Below are positions 14,472-22,610 of a stretch of DNA of 64,000 bases, piece by piece. Source of the stretch: Oscillibacter ruminantium GH1 (GTDB lineage: Bacteria > Bacillota > Clostridia > Oscillospirales > Oscillospiraceae); assembly GCF_000307265.1 (NCBI RefSeq), contig NZ_DF158898.1, positions 329,719-393,718 on the forward strand. Reading direction: 5' to 3'. The notes beneath the pieces are model-generated. The model made no database searches. It was given only the letters and a program-made list of their open reading frames with translations, and was not told the origin of the DNA. Every line of letters begins with the position of its first letter. The stretch's first letter is position 1. Position numbers and translations under genes: made by a program.

Positions 14472-14551
14472 CGTATGTTCCTCCTGTCAGATTGATTTAT
14501 GCTTAATTTGCAAAATGGGCTGCAAATTTCTGCCGTTGGATATAAAAAGAA

Positions 14552-14603
14552 AAGAAGGGCTTTTCATATAGCACCAAACGGTGTAATACTAAAAGCCCTT
14601 CTT
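14552..14603 (-). promoter_or_regulatory. Probable attenuator in the L25 leader
   Basis: A perfect 13-bp stem (14552-14564 with 14591-14603) with an inner CACC/GGTG helix is followed on the minus strand by TTTTCTTTTTAT. It lies between the promoter (14636-14664) and the L25 start, so it would end transcription early unless it is disrupted. Confidence 0.6.
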
Positions 14604-14635
14604 CAAAAGACGGTTCTTTTTATGAAGTTAAATTC

Positions 14636-14664
14636 AGTATACCACAAACATAAAGCAAAGTCAA
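14636..14664 (-). promoter_or_regulatory. SigA promoter of rplY (L25/Ctc)
   Basis: TTGACT (14659-14664) and TATACT (14636-14641) on the minus strand are 17 bp apart. Confidence 0.7.
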
Positions 14665-14723
14665 ATTTTAAAAAATAAACCAAAAGTGTTTGTCCGAGAC
14701 TAACGGAATAATCCCCATAAGAA

Positions 14724-14765
14724 AGCCAACCCACAAACCAAAAAGTTTGTGGGTTGGCTGTTTTT
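14724..14765 (-). terminator. Terminator after fba
   Basis: A 15-bp inverted repeat (AGCCAACCCACAAAC and its complement, 14727-14762 region) lies 60 bp past the fba stop. T runs flank it on both strands, the stronger one on the plus side. Confidence 0.6.
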
Positions 14766-14826
14766 TAGATATTAACCAATTTTGCCGTTACAATCTCGTC
14801 GGCCGTCAGACAACGCGAAAAACGGC

Positions 14827-15795
14827 TTATGCCTTGTGGTCGCAGCCCAGAACGTTCACGATCTTGTGGGAGACCATCTCTTTGATGGCCTGACGGGCGG
14901 GTTTGAGATACTCACGGGGATCGAAGTGGGCAGGAAACTCCGCAAAGTGCTCACGGATGCAGGCCGTCATGGCAAGGCGCAGATCGGAGTCGATGTTGAT
15001 CTTGCAGACAGACAGCTCGGCGGCATGGCGCAGTTCCTCCTCGGGTACGCCGATAGCGTTGGGCATCTTACCGCCGTGCTCGTTGATGATCTTCACGAAA
15101 TTTTGAGGCACGGAAGAGGAACCATGGAGCACGATGGGGAACCCGGGCAGACGCTTGGAGACATCTTCCAGCACGTCAAAGCGCAGGGGGGGCGGCACCA
15201 GAAGACCGTCCGCATTGCGGGTGCACTGCTCGGGCTTGAATTTGTAAGCGCCATGAGAAGTGCCAATGGCGATGGCCAAAGAGTCGCAGCCGGTCTTGGA
15301 GACAAACTCCTCAACTTCTTCGGGGCGGGTGTAGGAGGAATCCTCAGCACTGACCTTCACGTCGTCTTCTACGCCGGCCAAGGTGCCAAGCTCCGCCTCG
15401 ACCACCACACCGTGGTCATGCGCATACTCAACGACCTTCTTGGTGATTTCCACGTTCTCGGCAAAGGGCTTGCCGGAAGCGTCAATCATGACGGAGGTAA
15501 AGCCGCCGTCAATGCAGCTCTTGCAAGTCTCAAAATCGGGGCCGTGGTCCAGATGGAGCACAATGGGAACGTTGGGGCACTCAATGACTGCGGCCTCAAC
15601 CAGCTTCAAAAGATAGGTGTGGTTTGCATAGGCCCGGGCGCCCTTGGACACCTGAAGGATCAGAGGAGCGCTGAGATCGCGGGCGGCTTCGGTGATACCC
15701 TGAACAATCTCCATATTGTTGACATTAAACGCGCCGATGGCGTAGCCGCCATCATAGGCTTTCTTGAACATTTCGGTTGATGTGACCAGTGGCAT
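14827..15795 (-). CDS. fba: Class II fructose-bisphosphate aldolase
   Basis: The enzyme reversibly condenses dihydroxyacetone phosphate and glyceraldehyde 3-phosphate in glycolysis. The 322-residue protein has the zinc-site HLDHG and the phosphate-binding GSS and NID motifs (HGSSSVP, KINIDSD). The ATG at 15795 is preferred because AGGAG lies nine bases upstream, while the ATG at 15804 abuts it. It is divergent from pfp, the adjacent step of glycolysis, with back-to-back promoters in the 256-bp gap. Confidence 0.95.
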   Translation of the reverse strand: MPLVTSTEMFKKAYDGGYAIGAFNVNNMEIVQGITEAARDLSAPLILQVSKGARAYANHTYLLKLVEAAVIECPNVPIVLHLDHGPDFETCKSCIDGGFTSVMIDASGKPFAENVEITKKVVEYAHDHGVVVEAELGTLAGVEDDVKVSAEDSSYTRPEEVEEFVSKTGCDSLAIAIGTSHGAYKFKPEQCTRNADGLLVPPPLRFDVLEDVSKRLPGFPIVLHGSSSVPQNFVKIINEHGGKMPNAIGVPEEELRHAAELSVCKINIDSDLRLAMTACIREHFAEFPAHFDPREYLKPARQAIKEMVSHKIVNVLGCDHKA

Positions 15796-15926
15796 ATCAA
15801 TCATCTCCTGTTAAAATTATCAGTTTTCCTCACCGATCGGCGCTGCTTGAACGCCTGAATTATCGCTCTGGCAAAGAAATCCGTTACAGTGGCAATAAAA
15901 ACGGAGGAAAACGATTTTCTTTTATG

Positions 15927-15954
15927 ATAATATCACAAAAAAATTAAATTGCAA
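15927..15954 (-). promoter_or_regulatory. fba promoter
   Basis: TTGCAA (15949-15954) and TATTAT (15927-15932) on the minus strand are 16 bp apart. Its -35 is three bases from the -35 of the divergent pfp promoter. Confidence 0.6.
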
Positions 15955-15957
15955 GTA

Positions 15958-15986
15958 TTTACAATCACATTTTATCATGGTAAGAT
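15958..15986 (+). promoter_or_regulatory. pfp promoter with near-palindromic operator
   Basis: TTTACA (15958-15963) and TAAGAT (15981-15986) are 17 bp apart. The near-palindrome TTATCATGGTAA (15972-15983) overlaps the -10 and recurs at the same position in the promoter at 19973-20001. Confidence 0.6.
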
Positions 15987-16051
15987 ATTTTTGCTGATGT
16001 GCACAAAATCAAGCCCGGTTTTTCCGGGATACAAATCAGGAGGAACAATCC

Positions 16052-17290
16052 ATGAGTGAACTGAAAGGCGCCTGCATTCTGGGCCAGTCCGGCGGCCCCA
16101 CTTCCGTTATTAACGCCAGCGCGTATGGCGTGATCGCCACCGCGTTGAAATCTTCCAGCATTACCGCTGTCTACGGCGCGGAGCACGGAATCAAGGGCGT
16201 TTTGAACGACCGTCTGTTCGACATGAGCAAGGAGGACCCCAAGGAGCTGGAGCTTCTGAAGTACACCCCCTCCTCCGCTCTCGGTTCCTGCCGTTATAAG
16301 ATCGCGGACCCCGATGTGGACGACACCGATTATAAGCGGATTCTGGAGATTTTCAAGAAGTATGACGTGCGTTATTTCTTCTATAACGGCGGCAACGACT
16401 CTATGGATACCTGCAATAAAATCTCCAAGTATATGCAGAAGGTCGGCTACGAGTGCCGCGTGATGGGTGTGCCCAAGACCATCGACAACGACCTGTTCGG
16501 CACGGATCACTGCCCCGGCTTCGCCTCCGCCGCCAAGTATATTGCAACCAGCTGCATGGAGGTCTATCAGGACGCCCGGGTGTACGACACCGGCATGGTG
16601 TGCGTAATTGAAATTATGGGCCGCCACGCGGGCTGGCTGGCCGGTGCCGCGGGTCTTGCCACCGCTTACGGCGCTGGCCCCGACCTGATCTACCTCCCTG
16701 AGACTGACTTTAACATGGAAGAATTTTTGGAGGACGTGGATCGCACCTATAAGGAGAAGGGCAACTGCATGGTGGCCGTGTCTGAGGGCATCCACTACGC
16801 GGACGGCACCTTCGTCTCCGAGGCAAAGACCTCTTCCACCGACGGCTTCGGTCACGCCCAGTTGGGCGGCCTTGCCGCTATGCTGGCGGAGACGGTGAAG
16901 CAAAAGACCGGGGCCAAGGTCCGGGGCATCGAACTGAGCCTGCTCCAGCGCTGCGGCGCGCATCTGGCCTCTGAAACCGACATTGAGGAGTCCTTTATGG
17001 CCGGTAAAGCCGCCGTGGAGAATGCGGTCAACGGCATCACCGACAAGATGGTGGGCTTTACCCGGACCGAGCGGGACGGCCACTACGTCTGCAAGACGGA
17101 ACTGCTGAACCTGACCGACGTTGCCAATACGGAGAAGAAGGTTCCCCGGGAGTGGATCAATCAGCGTGGCAACGGCGTGGAGAAAGCCTTCGTTGACTAC
17201 GTGCTACCGCTGGTTCAGGGCGAACCGAAGCTGCCGAAGCAGGATTCCCTGCCCCGGTTCGCAAAGCTCAAGAAGGTTCTGGCAAAATAA
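16052..17290 (+). CDS. pfp: Pyrophosphate-dependent 6-phosphofructokinase
   Basis: The enzyme phosphorylates fructose 6-phosphate. Two positions mark the PPi-using type: GGND at 113-116 instead of the ATP-type GGDG, and K142 in PKTIDND (141-147). The 412-residue length fits the PPi-PFK group. AGGAGGAACAATCC precedes the ATG. Use of PPi makes the step reversible and saves ATP, as is common in anaerobic Clostridia. The promoter shares an operator-like sequence with the amino-acid transporter promoter. A strong terminator follows. Confidence 0.9.
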   Translation: MSELKGACILGQSGGPTSVINASAYGVIATALKSSSITAVYGAEHGIKGVLNDRLFDMSKEDPKELELLKYTPSSALGSCRYKIADPDVDDTDYKRILEIFKKYDVRYFFYNGGNDSMDTCNKISKYMQKVGYECRVMGVPKTIDNDLFGTDHCPGFASAAKYIATSCMEVYQDARVYDTGMVCVIEIMGRHAGWLAGAAGLATAYGAGPDLIYLPETDFNMEEFLEDVDRTYKEKGNCMVAVSEGIHYADGTFVSEAKTSSTDGFGHAQLGGLAAMLAETVKQKTGAKVRGIELSLLQRCGAHLASETDIEESFMAGKAAVENAVNGITDKMVGFTRTERDGHYVCKTELLNLTDVANTEKKVPREWINQRGNGVEKAFVDYVLPLVQGEPKLPKQDSLPRFAKLKKVLAK

Positions 17291-17308
17291 ACTCCGGTAA
17301 AAAACAGC

Positions 17309-17347
17309 AAGCATGCGCGGGTAAAATTTCCCGCGCATGCTTTTTTT
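17309..17347. terminator. Bidirectional terminator between pfp and coaX
   Basis: A perfect 13-bp stem (17309-17321 with 17330-17342) is followed by a T run on the plus strand; it also lies just past the end of the leftward coaX. Confidence 0.85.
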
Positions 17348-17357
17348 GATTTACCGA

Positions 17358-18128
17358 TTACTGGTTCTTCTGATAGATGGCCCACAGTCCGTCCATCAAC
17401 AGATACTTGTCGTAGACGATCTTGTTCCGGCAGTATTTCACGATCACCGGTGCGCTGCCGCCGGTGGCCACCACATTGACGGTCTTTCCGGGAAATTCCT
17501 CCCGGATGCGGTCCAAAACGCCGTCCAGCATCCCGGCAGTACCGTAGATGATGCCGGAGCGCATACAGTCCTCTGTATTCTTGCCAATCAGCGTTTTGGG
17601 GTGCTGAAGGGAGATGGCGGGCAGCTGCGCGGCTCTGCGGCTCAGTGCCTCCAGAGAGACGTTCACCCCCGGCAGCAACAGTCCTCCCTCATAGGTGCGG
17701 TCGTGGGAAATCACTCCTATGGTGGTGGCGGTCCCCATGTCGATGGTGACAATGGGTGCCGTAAATTTTTCCAGTGCGGCTACCGCATCTGCCACGATAT
17801 CGGCTCCCATCTGCGTCTGAAAGTCCATGCGGATGTTGAGCCCGGTTTTCACGCCGGGGCCAACCACCATGGGGGGCTTTCCCAAGAGCCGACCCACCGC
17901 CTTTTCCAGCATAAAATTCAGCGGCGGAACCACACTGCACACGATAGCCCCGCTGACGTCCTTGAGATCGTAGTGATACAGCGCAAATACGTTCATCAGA
18001 TCAATGCTGAACTGGTCCGCGGTTCTGCGGCTATCCGTATCCAGCGTAGCCAAAAACTTCAGCTCTCTGTCCAGACCAAACAATCCCACGGATGTGGTGG
18101 AATTTCCAATATCAATTGCCAAAAGCAT
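17358..18128 (-). CDS. coaX: Type III pantothenate kinase
   Basis: The enzyme phosphorylates pantothenate, the first step of coenzyme A synthesis. The 256-residue protein of the ASKHA fold has the phosphate-1 motif DIGNSTTSVG at the N-terminus, MGADIVADAVAA, the DMGTATT region and GGSAPVI near the end. GGAGG precedes the ATG by a normal spacer. It stands alone, between convergent pfp and the spoIVA gene. Confidence 0.95.
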   Translation of the reverse strand: MLLAIDIGNSTTSVGLFGLDRELKFLATLDTDSRRTADQFSIDLMNVFALYHYDLKDVSGAIVCSVVPPLNFMLEKAVGRLLGKPPMVVGPGVKTGLNIRMDFQTQMGADIVADAVAALEKFTAPIVTIDMGTATTIGVISHDRTYEGGLLLPGVNVSLEALSRRAAQLPAISLQHPKTLIGKNTEDCMRSGIIYGTAGMLDGVLDRIREEFPGKTVNVVATGGSAPVIVKYCRNKIVYDKYLLMDGLWAIYQKNQ

Positions 18129-18235
18129 AGCGCGGCCCCCTCCTGTCTGATGGTTCTATGGTATCACGTCCCGCCCCGGCTTGCAAGGGAAACTGCATGA
18201 TGGGATGCAGACTTTAGTGCCGTTTTAACAGACAG

Positions 18236-18273
18236 AAATCCGGCGGATGCCCAAAAGGCCTCCGCCGGATCAT
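18236..18273 (-). terminator. Terminator after spoIVA
   Basis: A 10-bp stem (18238-18247 with 18261-18270) lies directly past the spoIVA stop. The U tract is short. Confidence 0.55.
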
Positions 18274-18277
18274 CAGA

Positions 18278-19753
18278 TTACAGAATGATACAGATCAGTC
18301 CCCCGCTGCCCTCATTGATAATGCGGGTCAAAGTCTCCTGCAGCTTCTTTCGGGCATCGTCCGGCATCCGCTGGAGCTTGTTTTGCAAGTCCTCGCTGAC
18401 CAGCTCATGGAAGCTGCGGCCGAAGATGTTGGACTGCCAGATTTTGCTGGTATCCCCCTCAAACTCTTGCAGCAGGTAGTTCACCATGTCCTCGGACTGC
18501 TTCTCGTTGCCCACGATGGGGCTGACGGCAGTTTCGATGTCGGCGCGAATCATATGGATACTGGGAGCGCTGGCCTTTAGGCGAACGCCGTACCGGCCTC
18601 CCTGCTTCATGATTTCCGGTTCCTCCAATTGCAGCTCGTCGATGCCGGGAACCACAATGCCATAGCCCGTCTCCCGAACGTCATGCAACGCTCCGGCCAC
18701 CTTGTCATACTCCGCTTTCACCGTGGCAAGGCGGGTCAAAAGGCTCATCAGATCCCCGTCGTCTCCAACCGTAAAGCCGGACTGCTCGGAAAGCGTCTGA
18801 TAGAACAGCTCTCTGGGCAGGCGCAATTCCGCTGTGGCCACACCTGTTCCAAGGTCAATACCGGTGAGTTTGGCGGCGCTGATGCTCTCCCGCTGGCCCA
18901 GCGCGGTGATTACGCTGTCGATCTCCCGGATGTGGTGCAGCGCCGCCGTTCCCTCTCGAACCGCGCCGTACAGCCCCGCCTTGATGGGATGATCCGCCGG
19001 AAGCGCATCCACCCATGCGGGCAGGAACAGGTCCAATTCCTGCATGGGAAACTCGTACAGTACAGCCTTGAGGATATCCGCCACTGCCGCCTCGTCCAGT
19101 TCCAAGCAGTTCACCGCGATGCAGTTGACGCTGTATCGAGAGGCAACATCCTTTGCCACTGCCTGCGCCCGTTCGGATTTGGGTGCGTCAGAGTTCAGCA
19201 GGACAATGAAGGGCTTTCCCAGCTCCTGCAATTCCCGGATAACTCGCTCCTCCGCCTCCAGATAGTCCTCTCGGGGAATGTCCGCGATGGACCCATCCGT
19301 GGTGACGACGATCCCGATGGTGGAGTGTTCTGCGATAACCTTGCGGGTGCCAATCTCCGCCGCCTCCGTCATGGGAATTTCATGGTCATACCATGGGGTA
19401 GTCACCATTCGAGGCTGGTCGTCTTCCGTGGAACCGATGGCCCCTCGGACCATGTACCCCACACAGTCGATCAGCCGCACGGAGAACGCCGCCCCATCAG
19501 GCAGCTGAACCTGAACGGCCTCCTCCGGCACAAATTTTGGCTCCGCCGTCATGATGGTCCGTCCAGAGCCGCTTTGGGGCAGCTCGTCTCTGGCCCGTTC
19601 CCGGCGGTAGACGTTTTCGATGTTGGGGATCACCTGCGTCTCCATAAACCGTTTGATAAAGGTGGATTTTCCCGTGCGTACCGGGCCTACCACGCCGATG
19701 TAAATATCACCGGCGGTCCGGGTGGCAATATTTTGATAGATGGTCGTATTCAT
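18278..19753 (-). CDS. spoIVA: Stage IV sporulation protein A, coat-basement ATPase
   Basis: SpoIVA hydrolyses ATP and polymerises around the forespore to form the base on which the coat assembles. The 491-residue protein has Walker A GPVRTGKST (about 23-31), a TRAFAC GTPase-like core, and the conserved C-terminal end (GGLICIIL) needed for membrane targeting with SpoVM. Length matches the family. A SigE-type promoter precedes it. The SipL-like gene and spoVM, its known partners, lie 3-5 kb away. Confidence 0.97.
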   Translation of the reverse strand: MNTTIYQNIATRTAGDIYIGVVGPVRTGKSTFIKRFMETQVIPNIENVYRRERARDELPQSGSGRTIMTAEPKFVPEEAVQVQLPDGAAFSVRLIDCVGYMVRGAIGSTEDDQPRMVTTPWYDHEIPMTEAAEIGTRKVIAEHSTIGIVVTTDGSIADIPREDYLEAEERVIRELQELGKPFIVLLNSDAPKSERAQAVAKDVASRYSVNCIAVNCLELDEAAVADILKAVLYEFPMQELDLFLPAWVDALPADHPIKAGLYGAVREGTAALHHIREIDSVITALGQRESISAAKLTGIDLGTGVATAELRLPRELFYQTLSEQSGFTVGDDGDLMSLLTRLATVKAEYDKVAGALHDVRETGYGIVVPGIDELQLEEPEIMKQGGRYGVRLKASAPSIHMIRADIETAVSPIVGNEKQSEDMVNYLLQEFEGDTSKIWQSNIFGRSFHELVSEDLQNKLQRMPDDARKKLQETLTRIINEGSGGLICIIL

Positions 19754-19786
19754 AGCATCCCCCGTCCTTCTTGCAATCCTGTTCCC

Positions 19787-19815
19787 ACTCTATGTCCGAT
19801 TCCTGCCAAGTATGA
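19787..19815 (-). promoter_or_regulatory. Candidate SigE promoter of spoIVA
   Basis: On the minus strand TCATACT (19809-19815) and CATAGAGT (19787-19794) are 14 bp apart, matching SigE spacing and the CATAnnnT -10. spoIVA is a known SigE target. Confidence 0.55.
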
Positions 19816-19972
19816 CAGGCTGGGTCTTCGGAAAATCAGCATTGTAAAATACCGCCTATTCCAGCTGGGCCTAGGGTCGGAAAGATTTGCGGGACCTTCT
19901 GATCCCCATTTTTTTGTAGACAGTACACAAAGGGGTACAGCTCTTCCAGAAAAAAATTAACGATATGCAATA

Positions 19973-20001
19973 TTTACAGGATTAATTTATCATGGTAAAC
20001 T
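19973..20001 (+). promoter_or_regulatory. Promoter of the amino-acid ABC operon with shared operator
   Basis: TTTACA (19973-19978) and TAAACT (19996-20001) are 17 bp apart. TTATCATGGTAA at 19987-19998 is identical in sequence and position to the copy in the pfp promoter. Confidence 0.6.
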
Positions 20002-20051
20002 GATAGTGCATTAAATCAGAGGGCAATGCCCTCAGTTTTGGAGGATTTAAG

Positions 20052-20945
20052 ATGAATAGAAGAAAGATTTTGGCTCTGCTCAGCGCGGCGGCTGTCGTGG
20101 GCTCTTTGGCCGCCTGCGGGACCTCCGCTCCCTCGTCCAGCGCGGCTTCCGGGTCCACGTCTTCGACCGCCGCAGCATCCGCGTCCGGCAGCGCGGAACG
20201 CACCACCTTCACCGTGGGTTTTGACGCGGAATATCCCCCCTATGGATACAAGGCCGACGACGGCAGCTATGTAGGCTTTGATCTGGACTTGGCACAGGAG
20301 GTCTGCGACCGCAACGGCTGGGAGCTGGTCCGCCAGCCCATCGACTGGAACTCCAAGGACATGGAGCTGGACGCAGGCAACATCGACTGCATTTGGAACG
20401 GCTTCACAATGACCGGCCGGGAGGACAGCTATACTTGGGTAGGACCCTACGTTAACAACTCGATCGTGTTCGTGGTAAACGCCGACAGCGGTATTACCGA
20501 TGCGTCGGAGCTTGCGGGCCGCCCCGTGATCACCCAGTCCGGTTCCTCTGCCCTCACTGCCCTGACCGATGACCCCGGCGACGGCAGCAACGATGAAAAT
20601 CTGACTTTGGCGGCTTCCTTTTCGGCGCTGGATGAGGTTCCCGACTACAACACCGCGTTCATGAATCTGGAGTCCGGGGTGGACGACGCCATTGCGGTAG
20701 ACATCGGCGTTGCTAATTACCAGTTGAAAACTCGAGGCAGCGACAAGTTTGTGATGCTGGAAAAGCCTCTTTCTACGGAGCAATACGGCATCGGCTTCAA
20801 AAAGGGCAACACGGAGCTGGCGGATCAGGTGAAGGCCACGCTGGACGAGATGTGGGCTGACGGCACCTTTACAAAGATCGCCACCGCCGCCGCCAAGAAT
20901 TACGACGCGCCGGAACTGGCGGGTATGATCTGCTACGGCGAGTAA
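20052..20945 (+). CDS. Amino-acid ABC transporter substrate-binding lipoprotein
   Basis: This 297-residue solute-binding protein of family 3 (polar amino acids or cystine) has a lipoprotein signal with a lipobox ending LAAC near residue 21 and a Ser/Ala linker (about 24-48). The mature domain begins TFTVGFDAEYPPYGY. It is the first gene of a binding protein-permease-ATPase operon. A GC-rich hairpin with a T tract after it (20960-20987) probably makes the binding protein more abundant than the downstream subunits. The substrate cannot be fixed from sequence alone. Confidence 0.9.
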   Translation: MNRRKILALLSAAAVVGSLAACGTSAPSSSAASGSTSSTAAASASGSAERTTFTVGFDAEYPPYGYKADDGSYVGFDLDLAQEVCDRNGWELVRQPIDWNSKDMELDAGNIDCIWNGFTMTGREDSYTWVGPYVNNSIVFVVNADSGITDASELAGRPVITQSGSSALTALTDDPGDGSNDENLTLAASFSALDEVPDYNTAFMNLESGVDDAIAVDIGVANYQLKTRGSDKFVMLEKPLSTEQYGIGFKKGNTELADQVKATLDEMWADGTFTKIATAAAKNYDAPELAGMICYGE

Positions 20946-20959
20946 GCGCTTACATACTT

Positions 20960-20987
20960 GGGCGGCGGGCTTCCCCGCCGCCCTTTT
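20960..20987 (+). terminator. Intra-operon terminator/attenuator
   Basis: A 10-bp GC stem (20960-20969 with 20974-20983) and four T lie between the binding-protein and permease genes. Confidence 0.65.
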
Positions 20988-21012
20988 CATCGATTGAAAA
21001 GGAGAATTGGGA

Positions 21013-21744
21013 ATGGATTTAGGCAGTGTGCTTCAACAGCTGCTGGTGGGCCTGTGGGCCGCCGTGCAGTTGTTTGCGTTGACGCTGGTATTTTCCCTGC
21101 CGCTGGGTCTTCTGGTGGCGCTGGGACGGATGTCTTCTTGGGCGCCTCTGCGCCATCTGGGAACAGAACAGGAACTCGCCGGAAAAGCAAACGGCAAACT
21201 CGTGCTTGCGCTGAGAAATTTTCGGCCCGTGCAGTTAATCGTCAAACTCTTTATCTCCATCCTTCGGGGCACACCGCTGATGCTTCAGATGATGGTGGTG
21301 TATTTTGGGCCGTATTACGTATTCCACGTCAGCCTTTCCGGATACTCCCGGCTGCTGGCAGCGGTGATCGCGTTCTCTGTTAACTACGCCGCCTACTTCG
21401 CTGAGATTTACCGCTCCGGCATCCAGTCTATTCCGCAGGGGCAGTATGAAGCGGCGCAGGTACTGGGGTACAGCCGGAGCCAAACCTTTTTTAAGATCAT
21501 CCTGCCGCAGATGGTAAAGCGGGTCCTCCCCTCCGTCACCAACGAAGTGATCACACTGGTGAAGGACACGTCCCTTGCATTTGTCATTGCCTATCAGGAG
21601 CTGTTTACCATTGCAAAGCAGATTTCCGCCGCCAAAACCACCGTGATGCCTCTGTTCGTGGCGGGAGTGTTTTACTTCCTTTTCAACAGCGTGGTGGCTT
21701 GGATCATGGAACGCATCGAAAAGCGCATGAATTATTATGACTGA
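21013..21744 (+). CDS. Amino-acid ABC transporter permease
   Basis: This 243-residue inner-membrane permease of the HisM/GlnP type has several hydrophobic helices and the EAA loop (around [23 protein letters not shown]) that contacts the ATPase. A variable cytosolic stretch follows the first helix. The ATG at 21013 has GGAG eight bases upstream. A TTG six bases earlier is too close to the ribosome site. Confidence 0.9.
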   Translation: MDLGSVLQQLLVGLWAAVQLFALTLVFSLPLGLLVALGRMSSWAPLRHLGTEQELAGKANGKLVLALRNFRPVQLIVKLFISILRGTPLMLQMMVVYFGPYYVFHVSLSGYSRLLAAVIAFSVNYAAYFAEIYRSGIQSIPQGQYEAAQVLGYSRSQTFFKIILPQMVKRVLPSVTNEVITLVKDTSLAFVIAYQELFTIAKQISAAKTTVMPLFVAGVFYFLFNSVVAWIMERIEKRMNYYD

Positions 21745-21757
21745 GGAGGCGTCGGAA

Positions 21758-22516
21758 ATGAAAGTTATGGAACTAAACAACGTCCGCAAATCTTTTGCCG
21801 GCGCACCAGAGGTTTTGAAAGACATTTCCATCGAAGTGGACAAGGGCGAGGTTGTGGCCATCATCGGCCCCTCCGGCTCCGGAAAGTCCACTCTGCTGCG
21901 CTGCGCCACTTTGTTGACGGAGATGGATGGCGGTGAGCTGTCTTACTCCGGGGAAAGAGCCGCATGGAACGATGAAAACGGCAAAACAGTCTACGCCAAG
22001 GATTTAAAGAAAATTCGCAGCTATTTTGGTCTGGTCTTCCAGAATTTTAATCTCTTTCCCCATTACACCGTCCTGAAAAATCTGATAGACGCACCCATCA
22101 GCGTGGCGGGCCGAAACAAGACGGAGGCGGAGGCCGCGGCGCGGGACCTGTTGATGAAGATGGGCCTTTCCGACAAGGCGAACTGCTACCCCTGCCAGCT
22201 CTCCGGTGGGCAGCAGCAGCGGGTTGCCATCGCCCGTGCGCTGGCCATGAAACCGGAAATTCTGTTTTTCGACGAACCCACCTCCGCGCTGGACCCGGAG
22301 CTGACCGGCGAGATTCTAAAGGTCATCCGGCAGCTGGCCGAAGAAAAAATGACCATGGTAATTGTGACCCATGAGATGGCGTTTGCCCGGGATGTGGCAG
22401 ACCGTGTGATCTTCATGGATGGCGGCGTCATCGTGGAGCAAGGCGACCCTAAAAGTGTCATTGGCGATCCAAAGGAGGAGCGTACAAAGCAGTTCCTATC
22501 CCGGTTTTCTAACTAA
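21758..22516 (+). CDS. Amino-acid ABC transporter ATP-binding protein
   Basis: This 252-residue ATPase of the GlnQ/HisP type has Walker [10 protein letters not shown], signature [15 protein letters not shown], Walker [13 protein letters not shown] and the switch His in VTHEM. GAGGAGG precedes the ATG at 21758; an in-frame ATG at 21737 overlaps the permease and has no ribosome site. It energises uptake together with the two upstream proteins. Confidence 0.93.
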   Translation: MKVMELNNVRKSFAGAPEVLKDISIEVDKGEVVAIIGPSGSGKSTLLRCATLLTEMDGGELSYSGERAAWNDENGKTVYAKDLKKIRSYFGLVFQNFNLFPHYTVLKNLIDAPISVAGRNKTEAEAAARDLLMKMGLSDKANCYPCQLSGGQQQRVAIARALAMKPEILFFDEPTSALDPELTGEILKVIRQLAEEKMTMVIVTHEMAFARDVADRVIFMDGGVIVEQGDPKSVIGDPKEERTKQFLSRFSN

Positions 22517-22560
22517 CGCCTCGTCTCCACACGCAGGAGCGCATGTCGTTTGACCATAAG

Positions 22561-22603
22561 AACAAGGAGCGTTCCGGCGATGCCGGAACGCTCCTTGTTT
22601 TTT
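22561..22603 (+). terminator. Terminator of the ABC operon
   Basis: A perfect 18-bp stem (22561-22578 with 22582-22599) ends in a T run. It also serves the convergent SPOCS-LysM gene. Confidence 0.9.
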
Positions 22604-22610
22604 GACTGTG

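Noticed and set aside
17337-18200. Long frames antisense to core genes (for example 287 codons opposite coaX and 443 codons opposite spoIVA)
   Set aside because: They mirror well-identified genes on the other strand and have no ribosome sites or family features.
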